A stretch of DNA of 22,348 nucleotides from Podochytrium sp. JEL0797 (lineage: Eukaryota > Chytridiomycota > Chytridiomycetes > Chytridiales > Chytriomycetaceae). The translations under genes and the position numbers were made by a program. The stretch covers positions 1 through 22,348 of the forward strand of contig JADGJG010000372.1 of assembly GCA_027596195.1 (NCBI GenBank). The letters run 5' to 3'. Shown one piece after another: positions 11,528-20,257 of the stretch (the stretch's first letter is position 1; every line of letters starts with the position of its first letter). The notes under the pieces are model-generated. The model was not told the DNA's origin. It saw only the letters and a program-made list of their open reading frames with translations, and did not search any database.

Positions 11528-11580
11528 TTCTTGTTGCAGCGTGATATTGGAAGAGAGGAATCGGTCATTCCGGCGCCGGC

Positions 11581-11587
11581 TTTATAC
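11581..11587 (-). promoter_or_regulatory. TATA-like box of carboxypeptidase B
   Basis: GTATAAA reads in the gene direction, 54 bases upstream of the ATG, which is plausible core-promoter spacing with a short leader. It lies between the gene and the triple CAATGGG element. Confidence 0.45.
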
Positions 11588-11622
11588 CCTTGCTCCTCTA
11601 AGAAAGTCATCTTGTCCAGTTT

Positions 11623-11648
11623 TCAATGGGTCAATGGATCAATGGGAC
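11623..11648 (-). promoter_or_regulatory. Upstream triple CAATGGG element (copy B)
   Basis: Three units, TCAATGGG, TCAATGGA and TCAATGGG, sit head to tail at 8-base spacing, 96 bases upstream of the ATG. In the transcribed direction the core is CCATTGA. The pseudogene copy has the same block preceded by the same TTT, so the surrounding promoter is also conserved between those two. Confidence 0.55.
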
Positions 11649-11963
11649 ATGCGGGGGTTGTCGTGGAGCGGGACGAAGTGACTGGGGAAGAGAAGGGAAC
11701 AATGAGCAACCAAGCTGACGGAAATTTCTGGCCGAACCTGGCCATCACTTGATTCCAAAAACCACTCTGTAATCCACTCAGTAAGTGAGATTAAGTGACG
11801 TAATACATGCCAATTGTTAAAGTCGGCACCGGCTGCCTCCCCACCAAATAATGGAAAATGCGACAATCGGCATTCGAGGGATTAGGCGCGACTCTGATCA
11901 CAAGGTTTGCGATGTGTGGCCAGAGAATGACCACACCAATTTTTTCGCCATGATCAAAATAAA

Positions 11964-13710
11964 CTAACAAAAAAGTGAAGCTAAAACAACAATAAATCCT
12001 CCCGCAAGCGACTTCACCCCAGTGCTCAAATACAAATTCCCAGGAACGCTCACAAGTGCAGTTTTCACCGCACTCACAGCAACAGCAGCAGTGGGAGCCG
12101 GATAATACCCCGCCGTGCCTTGTCCTTGACTCACAGACGACACGACCGACCCCAAAACTGGCGAACTTGAAACCCCAGCGCTACTGGCCACCGCGACCGC
12201 ATGGTCCTGTCTTAGTAACTCCCCCAACACCGCAAACCCGCTGGCAGGAGCATCCGCTGCAACCAAATGCCCCGCATTCTCGACGCGAATATAAGTTAAC
12301 CCACGCTCACTCCAAATCTTGCCTCCCAAACCCGCCCCCACCATCCATTCCTTGGACGCCCCCACAAACCCTTCCACACCACCCCAAGTCGTATTCCCCA
12401 ACAACCGCTCCAAAGAAACATAATTAATAGCCGAATCCAAAACCCCATCATACACAAGGACCTTAACACCCGCCGCCACAATCCTCTCAAACAGCAAGAA
12501 ACTCGACTCGTCCTGGGAATCATCGAAATGCATGAGCCGCGCTTGCTCTGTCCACGAAAACCCAGCCGGAACCTTGTCCGCGACATGAATCGCTTGTTGA
12601 ACGGCCGGAAGGTTCAAGTACGTCTGCACGGCATTTTCACGCATCCAGTATTGATCGCTTGCATGACACGGAATCAATGCGTCAATTTTATACGGGCTGA
12701 AAGTGGCGGGACATGTCGGTGTGCTCGCGCCAAGCAGGGTCGAGTACGATTCCATCAGAAACCCCATCAGGAAGCAGCCAGCAGGAAGTCTCGCAGCTTG
12801 CTCAAGAGTTGCGTTGCGGCACTGGTCGGCCAGTGCGGCGGCCTGGGGTTGGAGGGTGCTCGCGTTGGGAAAGGTGAAGAAACCCGCGTCGTGGAAGTAA
12901 TCATAATCGTTGACGGCGGCGGAAGGGTTGGGGGGGGACATGATCGTGGTGCTGGAAGGGTTTCCGAGTGCGATTCCTTGGAGGTTGATTTTGGATCCGT
13001 CGGACCAGGTTTTGGTTTGGAGCATGCCGTTCGCAATATATGGGATGTACATTCCAGCCTGTAACAAATACAAAACGATTAGAATCCTGTTTGCTTGGCG
13101 AAGGGGGAAAACGAACGAGAAAACTCACGTAAGATTCACCGGTAATGTACAAATCGTTGGTCTTCAGTTCCGGAAACACGTTCATAAAGTTGTCCAAGAA
13201 CGTGTAAAAGTATGTAGCCACCCCGGCCTGACCATACGTGTCGTGAGTCGTCAAAGTGTCGAAACTGAATCCAGTCCCAACAGGCTGGTCAACTGCAAAG
13301 GGCAAAACTGTCAGAATCAATCACCGCATTCAAGAGCTCCAACGAATTACCATAAAGAATGTTGGCCTGCTTGTGCCACGAAAACGGGTTCGCAGTGAGA
13401 GTGCCGTCATCTTGGAAGAGAATGGGCCCGTTCTCGATCCAGCTGCCTTCCATGGACGACGCCCCAGGACCTCCATTGAGCCAGATCACAAGGTTGTTTG
13501 AGGCATCTGATTGGGTCTCAGCCGGGAAATACCAGAAAAAGTAGTCCGATGCATTGCTCTGTCGGAAAACGTGTGAGAGAGGGGTAACAACGAAGCTTTC
13601 ACGTGCTCACTCACAGCTGGAAGGAGTCCCGCGTATTGTCCATTCAACGTGCCCACCAACTGCGAAGACACGTTCGGGAGATTGTGGACGGCAAAACTGT
13701 CGGTGAGCAT
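11964..13710 (-). CDS. Serine carboxypeptidase S10 with GPI-like C-terminal tail (copy C)
   Basis: This is a paralogue of copy B with the same intron positions. Exons are 13615-13710, 13351-13558, 13129-13292 and 11964-13058 (1563 nt, 520 aa). The triad is complete: Ser155 in GESYAGMYIPY, Asp364 in GVLDSAI and His420 in NAGHLVAAD, and the Asp-His spacing is identical to copy B. It differs by a C-terminal extension of about 75 residues rich in Ser, Ala and Val that ends in a hydrophobic stretch (GGFIVVLASLFC). This resembles a GPI-anchor signal and would place the enzyme at the cell surface, though a tail anchor is also possible. As in copy B, no signal peptide is seen at the first ATG (MLTDSFAVHNLP). 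Because GPI anchoring needs ER entry, a missed 5' exon is likely; an actcag acceptor-like site lies just upstream of the ATG. Confidence 0.9.
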
Positions 13711-14101
13711 CGGGACGTTCTGAGTCTTTTTTTTGATGTTGATTTGATTTGGCTCTCTTTTGTCTCTTCATCTCTCGCTGAGGGAAGGGGGGAGGGAAAG
13801 GAGGGGGGAACGGTGATGGACCCCACAATGGGTCAATGGGAAAATGGGACGACAAAAAAAATTCGTTGATTAAATAATTAATTTAATTCCGGCTAGCGGC
13901 AGCGGGGAGCAACAGCGCTGCAAGCGACGGTCCAATTAGAAAAAACGTTTTAGAGGAAAAAAGACAAACGAAAGCATTTTCTAATAAATATTACTTGCAC
14001 GTTTCAATAGTGCGTCGTCAATCATAATCCTCTCTCTCTTATTCGTCCATCCTCTCTCTCTTGAACGATCTTTTTTTGTGTGGCAAGCCGCGAGAAGAAA
14101 A
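13711..14101. other. Divergent promoter region, carboxypeptidase C / Ku80
   Basis: This 391-base region lies between two divergent start codons. It holds the triple element at 13825-13850 on the carboxypeptidase side and a pyrimidine-rich stretch (ctctctct repeats, 14030-14065) just before the Ku80 ATG, possibly the Ku80 leader. An AT-rich stretch at 13860-13890 lies between them. I see no other gene. Confidence 0.4.
13825..13850 (-). promoter_or_regulatory. Upstream triple CAATGGG element (copy C)
   Basis: The units are ACAATGGG, TCAATGGG and AAAATGGG, followed by AC, 115 bases upstream of the ATG. The element keeps the 8-base spacing of the other two copies although the rest of this promoter has diverged, so its conservation is more telling than in the pseudogene copy. 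Confidence 0.5.
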
Positions 14102-16833
14102 ATGGCCAACAAAGCAGCCACGGTGCTTCTCCTCGATGTTTCCAAGTCCATGTGGCGCACGCGCGATGCCCAGGGCAAAACACCACTGGACGAAGCGTTG
14201 CGTGCCGTGGAGCACATTCTGCACACAAAGGTATGTGATTAGGAGTATGCGAAACAAACGCTTATTTATTATTTGAATCAGATCGTCGCCGGACGCAAAA
14301 CGGACCTTGTTTCGCTGGTGCTCGTTGGAAGCGATGGTAACCTCTAGAGAGCATGAGTTTAGAGGGGGGATCTCACTCTCCCTATAATACAGATACCGAC
14401 AACGCCCTCGACATCGCGCACATCTCCACATACTCGCCGCTCGAAATGCCCACACTCGAAACTCTCCGCTTTGTGGCTGAGGGTGCCGTGAAGGGCCACG
14501 GAACGGGCGACTGTGCGTTCGCTTAGTTTGTTTTGATCCGAGAATCCACTCACCAACCACGCACTCCCCAGTGATCGATGGAACCATGGTGGCCCACAAC
14601 CTTCTCAAAACGCACTGCAAACATCTCAAATGGAACAAACTCATTTACATCGTGTCAGACTTCTGCTCGCCCATCAACTCCGAAAACAACGAGAACATTG
14701 TCGCAAGCACCAGAGAATACGGCGTCACCGTTAACCTGATGTGAGAATATTCTCCTATTCCACCTCTGACGATTTTAATCCCAACGATGCTTTTCAGCGG
14801 CTTCGGATTCGGCAACGAGTCTCCACCTCTCTCAGACACATCCCTCCGCGCGCAAAACGAACGCTTCATGCGCGAATTTTCGAAATCCACCGGCGGCGAA
14901 ACGTTCACAGCCGAGGAAGCCATCACGCTACTCACGGCCCTTCGACACAAAGAAGTCCGCCCCACCACACTCGTCCGCTGCAACATGACCCTCGGAGACC
15001 CCGATGCAGACGCCGAAAAGAGTCTCTGCTTCCCAGTCTGGGCGTACAAAAAGATTATGGAGGCGAAATTGCCTTCCGGTAAAAAATGGTCGCGTGTCGC
15101 GGGAACGGAAGGCGTGGACGTGGCGGATCAGATGTTTCGTGGTGATGTTGTCACGGAGAGGACCTACAAAGTCAAGGACCCCGCGTTTGAGGAGGGTGGT
15201 GACGCTGCAGACGCGGATGCGGTGATGGACGGTATTGAGTTGAACAAGGATGATTTGATCCGGGCGTACAAATACGGGAAGGATTTGATTCCGTTCAGTG
15301 AAGAGGACAAGGAAGCCATGAAACTGAGAACGATTCAGGGATTCAGCATTCTTGGATTCATCAAAGACACGGACGTGAGTTTTTTGGTTGCCGGTTCCTC
15401 CCCCTCTCACCTATTGTCTTTCTCAATCAGGTTTCGCGAGACCTCTTCATCAACGACTCCATCCACATCATCCCCTCCCAAACCTGCACCCCAACCCAAA
15501 CCCGCCTCTTTGAAATCCTCACTCTCTCCCTCAAAACCAAAAACATGTACGCCCTCGTGCGATACGTCTGGCGCACCGACTCCCCACCCAAAATCGGCGT
15601 CCTGATTCCACATGTGGGCAAACGACTCTGGTGCGTGTGGAACCAACTCCCATTCAAGGAGGACGTGCGCGAATACTCGTTTACGACTCTCGCTCCACTG
15701 TTGCTGGATTCAGTTGGCGTTGAGGGCAGCGAAACGGCGTACCGTGAATCGAGTTCAGCAACTCTCGCCGCTTCTGCGTTGACCCAGGGTGGACTCTCCC
15801 AAACCGGGGACTCGAAACGGAAAAAGTTGGGTCACCGTGTCGTATCGACGGCCGAGGCGGACGATCGAATCGACAAGTTTATCGACGCGATGGACCTGAT
15901 GCATGCGGTTGAAGATGATGGAGAGACGAAAGAGGCATACAAGACGGAGGACGTGTTTAACCCCGGGTATCAGCGTATCTGGCAATGCATCGCGCATCGT
16001 GCGTTGAATCCGGAGGCAAAGGATTTGCCCGAAATGGATCCGAGGTTTACTGCGGGTGTGATGCCTATGGTCGAAGTGCTGGAGCGTGGAAAGAGAGCGT
16101 TGGAGGAAGTCAAGGCGGCGTTCGAGATCACAAAGGGTGGGCATTTTATTTCATCCTCTTTCACCCGTTCACGTTCTTACAAACAACCCCCCACAATACC
16201 CAACCAGTCGAAATCGACAAAGAAGACAACCGCAAACGCTTCAAAAAAGGCGTTGACAACGCCAAAGACATTGAACGCACTGTCCTCAACGCCGCCGCCG
16301 CCGCCTCCTCCTCTACAACCACCACCACCTCCTTCGACACCATGTCCACCAACGCAATCACCTCCGTAGGAACCGCCGACCCCGTCTCGGACTTCAAAAC
16401 CCTCCTCGCCCGCACCACCGACGTTGCCACCCAACCCGCCATCATGTCCCAACTGTCATCCCGCATCGTCTCCTTCATCAAGGAAAGCATCGGTCCCCAA
16501 TATTACCCGAAAGCATTCTCCTGCATCGTCGCGTTCCGCCAGGAATCCATCCGTCTCGAAACTTGCACCGCGTTCAACACGTTCATGGTCTCCTTGAAGA
16601 GCACATGTGCGGCCGAATCTCGACTCATGCCGTTTTGGGAGCTTTTGAAAAAGGAGAATGATAGCGGTGGGGCGGCGGTGGGGTTGATCAAGGGGAAGGA
16701 GGTGTCTGAAGGGGGCGTGAGTGTGGATGAAGCTGTGCGGTTTTTCGCGGCGGAGGAGGAGGCTGAAGTGCAAGCGTCGGCAGAGGTGGTGGAGGAGGTG
16801 GATGAGCAGGATTTGTTGGATATGTTGGATTGA
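14102..16833 (+). CDS. XRCC5: Ku80 DNA end-binding protein (XRCC5)
   Basis: Ku80 pairs with Ku70 to form the ring that binds broken DNA ends in non-homologous end joining and protects telomeres. Exons are 14102-14230, 14282-14336, 14393-14512, 14572-14740, 14798-15374, 15431-16136 and 16208-16833, totalling 2382 nt and 793 aa. Residues 5-230 form the vWA-like domain (ATVLLLDVSKSMW at the start). About 235-560 is the Ku core with the diagnostic YKYGKDLIPFSEEDKEAMK and a GFSILGF strand. About 570-625 is the C-terminal arm. The last ~150 residues match the Ku80 C-terminal helical domain that binds DNA-PKcs, and the protein ends EQDLLDMLD, like the vertebrate tail VDDLLDMI. A low-complexity Ala/Ser/Thr linker precedes that domain. 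The human protein has 732 aa. The gene appears intact; its start is supported by a purine at -3 and by the phase of all six introns. Confidence 0.95.
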
Positions 16834-17410
16834 TTCGTGTTGTCGATATTATTATTTTTTTCGCTATTCCCCTTTGCGTTGCGAGATTTTTTGGGAGTAT
16901 TTTCCAAATTGAGGTTGTTCTTGTTTTTGATTGATCCAAGGAAAGTCGGGGGAAAAAAGAAGAGTATGTGGCTGGAATCGAAGGGGTAGATGCTCTGAGA
17001 AGCGATTGACCCATGTCTGGTACAGGGGCAGAAGATAATTCCTATACACAAAAAGGGCGTAGGAGAAGTTTTCAGAGAATCAGCATGTCGCGAAAACTGT
17101 AGCAGCCGTAATTTAGCGAGAAGGTGTTAGGAACAGTATCTAATCGTGCACTTAAATAATGAAGTGAACGCGGTTGTCCGAACGTACAAAAAGATGCAAA
17201 TCAACGCTCGTGCCCAAACCGGCGCATTTTCAAAACCGCGATCTAATTTTATCCTTTTTTGTGTCGATTTGGTCGTTCGCATATTCAAAAATTAAAAATT
17301 CGCTGAAGGAGTTGGATCATTCGATCTGCGACAGGGGTTTTGGAGGTATTTGGTGAGGGCACTGTGGAGGAGAAAGCGGTGCGTTTTTCCCCCCTCTCTT
17401 TTACTCGAAA
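16834..17410. other. Intergenic region, Ku80 to uS11
   Basis: This stretch of about 580 bases holds the Ku80 3' flank (T-rich from 16850) and the uS11 promoter. The part before the ATG is mixed AT-rich (17220-17300) and then pyrimidine-rich close to the start (17388-17404). I find no RNA gene and no convincing coding frame. Confidence 0.4.
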
Positions 17411-18362
17411 ATGGTGCGTGATGCCGGCCAAACGAGATGCCATATCGCACCCCCCTCCCACACCCCATCCCCACCCCATCCAGCCATCGCAACACCGCCA
17501 TCCTTCTCCCATCGCACGTTCTAACGCCCCGTAACCCTCCCAGGCCCCCAAGAAGACCACCGAAGCCGCCCCCAAGGAGAACATCCAGCTCGGACCCAAC
17601 GCCCGCGAGGGCGAGAACGTCTTTGGAGTTGCCCGCATCTTCGCCTCCTTCAACGACACCTTTGTCCACGTCACTGATCTCACTGGTCGTGAAACCATCG
17701 TCCGTGTTACTGGTGAGCCATCCGCAAATTCTTGGACCCTCGTCTCCAGGGGCAACGGATGGAGTTTGCTCCTTTCGGAGCCCTTGGATTGACGCAGGGA
17801 GCGGCACCGGTGTGGGGGATTTCTGAATTCGCTTGAGCGTTTGCATATGGGAGGTGTTTGGTTTTGCGGTGGTGAGGGGAAGGGGAGGGGACACACCAGA
17901 GCGCGAGAGAGGGTGATTCCTCAGATCCGCTCCAGGTTCTCCCTTCCTTTCCGTCCTCGCCATTGCATATACAACCATCACCTCCCGCATTCCAAAAGTC
18001 GAAAAAGATTGAAACCACACCGTCCCCCCTCCCAAAAAACCGTTTCTAAACCCGATTCCGTCCCTCTCTCTTTATTAGGCGGTATGAAGGTCAAGGCCGA
18101 TCGTGACGAGTCTTCTCCCTACGCTGCCATGTTGGCCGCCCAGGACGTTGCCGCCCGTTGCAAGGAAGTCGGTATCACCGCTTTGCACATCAAGATGCGT
18201 GCTACCGGAGGAACTGGCCAAAAGTCCCCAGGACCCGGTGGACAATCTGCTTTGCGTGCCTTGGCCCGTGCCGGTATGAAGATTGGAAGAATCGAGGATG
18301 TCACCCCCATCCCCACCGACTCTACCCGCAGAAAGGGAGGAAGACGTGGTAGACGTCTCTAA
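17411..18362 (+). CDS. RPS14: 40S ribosomal protein uS11 (RPS14)
   Basis: This is a small-subunit ribosomal protein on the platform of the 40S subunit, needed for 18S rRNA processing and mRNA-exit-region structure. Exons are 17411-17413 (the ATG alone), 17544-17712 and 18079-18362, giving 151 aa, the same length as human RPS14. Family blocks are unmistakable: [55 protein letters not shown] and the terminal [11 protein letters not shown]. The 130-nt first intron begins directly after the ATG, an arrangement common in fungal ribosomal-protein genes. The 366-nt second intron splits the first Gly codon of VTGGMK and is long for this genome. Codon use is strongly biased to C-ending codons, as expected for high expression. 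Confidence 0.97.
17713..18078 (+). other. Long second intron of the uS11 gene
   Basis: This 366-nt intron is roughly five times the common intron size here. Its 3' half is pyrimidine-rich and it ends in tttattag. Ribosomal-protein introns often host snoRNAs. By eye I find no clear box C (RUGAUGA) paired with box D (CUGA), so I do not call one; an H/ACA RNA cannot be excluded. Confidence 0.6.
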
Positions 18363-18593
18363 GCATCTTGGCTCATTGTTTTTGCTCTCTTGGTTTCCTC
18401 TTTTCCCCATTTTTTGATTTTATATTGATGGAGGGAAGGAAGGAATTGGGGAGTGGATCATTGTTGGGCTGGGTGTGTTAGTTTCTTAGTAACGTTCTTA
18501 CTACCGCTTCGAATACATTTGACTATTTGCAATTCTTTCTGATGTTGAAGTCGCGTTTCATTTCGGAATTTTTCCCCTTCTAGAAACGCCCAA

Positions 18594-20008
18594 ATGGATC
18601 GAAAACGCACCACCTCCACGCGCATTGAAGACCGCCGCAGGGCAACATCTCGGATTCCTGATATTGGCATCGATGCTGCCGCGATCGCGAGCACAATCCA
18701 GAGCTTCAACCCGTTCAAGAATACGGGAAACGGTAGCAGTCCATCAGCTCGAGGGGGATATCCACCCTCCAGTTCGGAGAACCCTCCGACGCTTCCACCA
18801 CGCTATTCACAAGTCGCAACCGAACCGACTGAAACGGTTTGTAAAGCTGTACAAGTTTTTGCCCGTGATTCCAACCCAGCTTTCTCAGACATCGCTATAC
18901 AAAAGCGCCGCACTCAGCAGCCAGAGATTCCGTGCAGCCTCTCATAACGTCGCGTCCATGTCAAAGTATTCAAAAAAACCACCTTCCTCACCCATCCCTG
19001 CATTTCTAAAACTTGCACTCAAAAAACAGGTCCTCCTTCTCCGTCAAAAGCAACGACACACTCACAAACTCAAAAGACAAACTCCCCGATTACAGCTTAA
19101 TACACAATTACGGTGCAACGAGCCAAACGCGATCCCTTGCCTCCGTTCGTGATCGCGCGAGCAGCAACATCAAATCGGGGTGCAGCAGCAGCAGCACCAG
19201 CAATATAGACAAGAAAGGGTCCTCTTCCATGAATTTCAATGACCCAAGAGATTTGGTGACACGTTCTCAGCCCTGCTTAGTCGAAATTGATGAAGACGCG
19301 GAAGAATCCGAAGAGGACGAAGCCGCCGCATATGCGAGGTGGTGTCGAGAAAAGGACCGGGCTCGAAAGAAGGGAAAGGCACCCAACCCGAACCGATTGG
19401 TTGAGATTCAAAGAGACATTCGATTCACAGAGGATGAATTGCATGGAGCCATGGGTCGCGCAATGAATAGGGGAACGAATCTGCGAAACCTGAGATCCAG
19501 CGCAGGTATACAACATCTACCCTGCACCCATTTTATTTCTACTTATTCTCCACACAAAGATCGATTGGGAAACGTGACGGCCCTGTTTCAAAGAAACGGA
19601 CGCGTCGCAGAAATGGAGGCATGGGTCGAACAAGTCAAATCAACATCGATTGCCGAAATCTTATATTACGGCGTAGTTATTTTTGGATCTGGTCTCGCTT
19701 TCCTTCTTTTGCTCGAACTGCTCGAGTGGATTCTGTTTCCGTCAACGAACCCACCTGGAACAACACCACCGCCAGGGACGCCACCACCAACCACCCCACC
19801 GCCTACCACTCCACCAGGTTGCCAAATTCCACCGACATTTCTCGTTCCACTTCCAGTGTGGGTGGTTCAGCTGATGAATATGTTTGTGTTCCTTGTTTTG
19901 TGCTGGGTTGTCGTATCGCGGGTGATGCGCGTATATACGGAGTGGTATGCAAATTCGGGGTTAAATCGAAGGGCTTATGAGGCCGTGGAAGACGGAGAAG
20001 ACGATTGA
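18594..20008 (+). CDS. Two-pass membrane protein with Pro/Thr loop, unknown function
   Basis: Exons 18594-18836, 18889-18965, 19030-19505 and 19560-20008 sum to 1245 nt and 414 aa in frame. The N-terminal ~140 residues are basic and rich in Ser, Thr and Pro, probably disordered. A strongly acidic patch follows (EEDEAAAYAR is its end), then a basic patch (REKDRARKKGKAPNPNR). An amphipathic stretch (EMEAWVEQVKSTSIAEI) leads into a hydrophobic helix at about 299-325. Residues 326-357 are a Pro/Thr-rich repeat (PPPTTPPPTTPP), followed by a second helix at about 365-385 and an acidic tail. The likely topology is a membrane hairpin with both ends on the same side. I recognise no family. Intron 3 (54 nt, no stop, multiple of three) could be retained, giving an 18-residue insert. 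Confidence 0.75.
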
Positions 20009-20257
20009 AACATTCTAATAAGAATCCACTTTTTTTCGCGGTGAAAGAATCGGCATGATCCGGGTTATGCAGTCCCCATGGACTGGGCAATTGTTTTTTG
20101 AATTAGTGCGGACACAGTAAAAAGTCATGTAGTATTATTTTCATGTTATGGAAAGGCACCAGTTGCGTGTCTTGTCGAATGAGGTGTGCATGCGGAATGT
20201 GTGGTTTGTTTTGTGCGAGTTGATTTTTGCGAAGACCAAAAACAAAACAAACACAAA

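Larger units (their letters stand above)
11528..11963 (-). other. Intergenic region with the copy B promoter
   Basis: This lies between the start of carboxypeptidase B and the stop of copy C. It contains a TATA-like box at 11581-11587, the triple CAATGGG element at 11623-11648 and a short upstream ORF at 11524-11568. From about 11660 to 11963 I see no gene or repeat. Confidence 0.5.

Noticed and set aside
13607..13855. Minus-strand frame starting upstream of carboxypeptidase C
   Set aside because: It is out of frame with the conserved exon 1 and passes through promoter sequence including the triple element; composition is not coding-like.
322..16833. Idea of a DNA-damage gene cluster (TRIP12-type ligase, Ku80)
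   Set aside because: The genes are separated by the carboxypeptidase cluster, are on different strands and share no visible promoter element; neighbourhood alone does not support it.
17292..18035. 247-codon minus-strand frame
   Set aside because: It runs across the promoter, both introns and exon 2 of the uS11 gene in antisense, is low in complexity and has no recognisable family.
17713..18078. Box C/D snoRNA in the long uS11 intron
   Set aside because: A CUGA occurs but no matching RUGAUGA box with terminal stem was found by eye.
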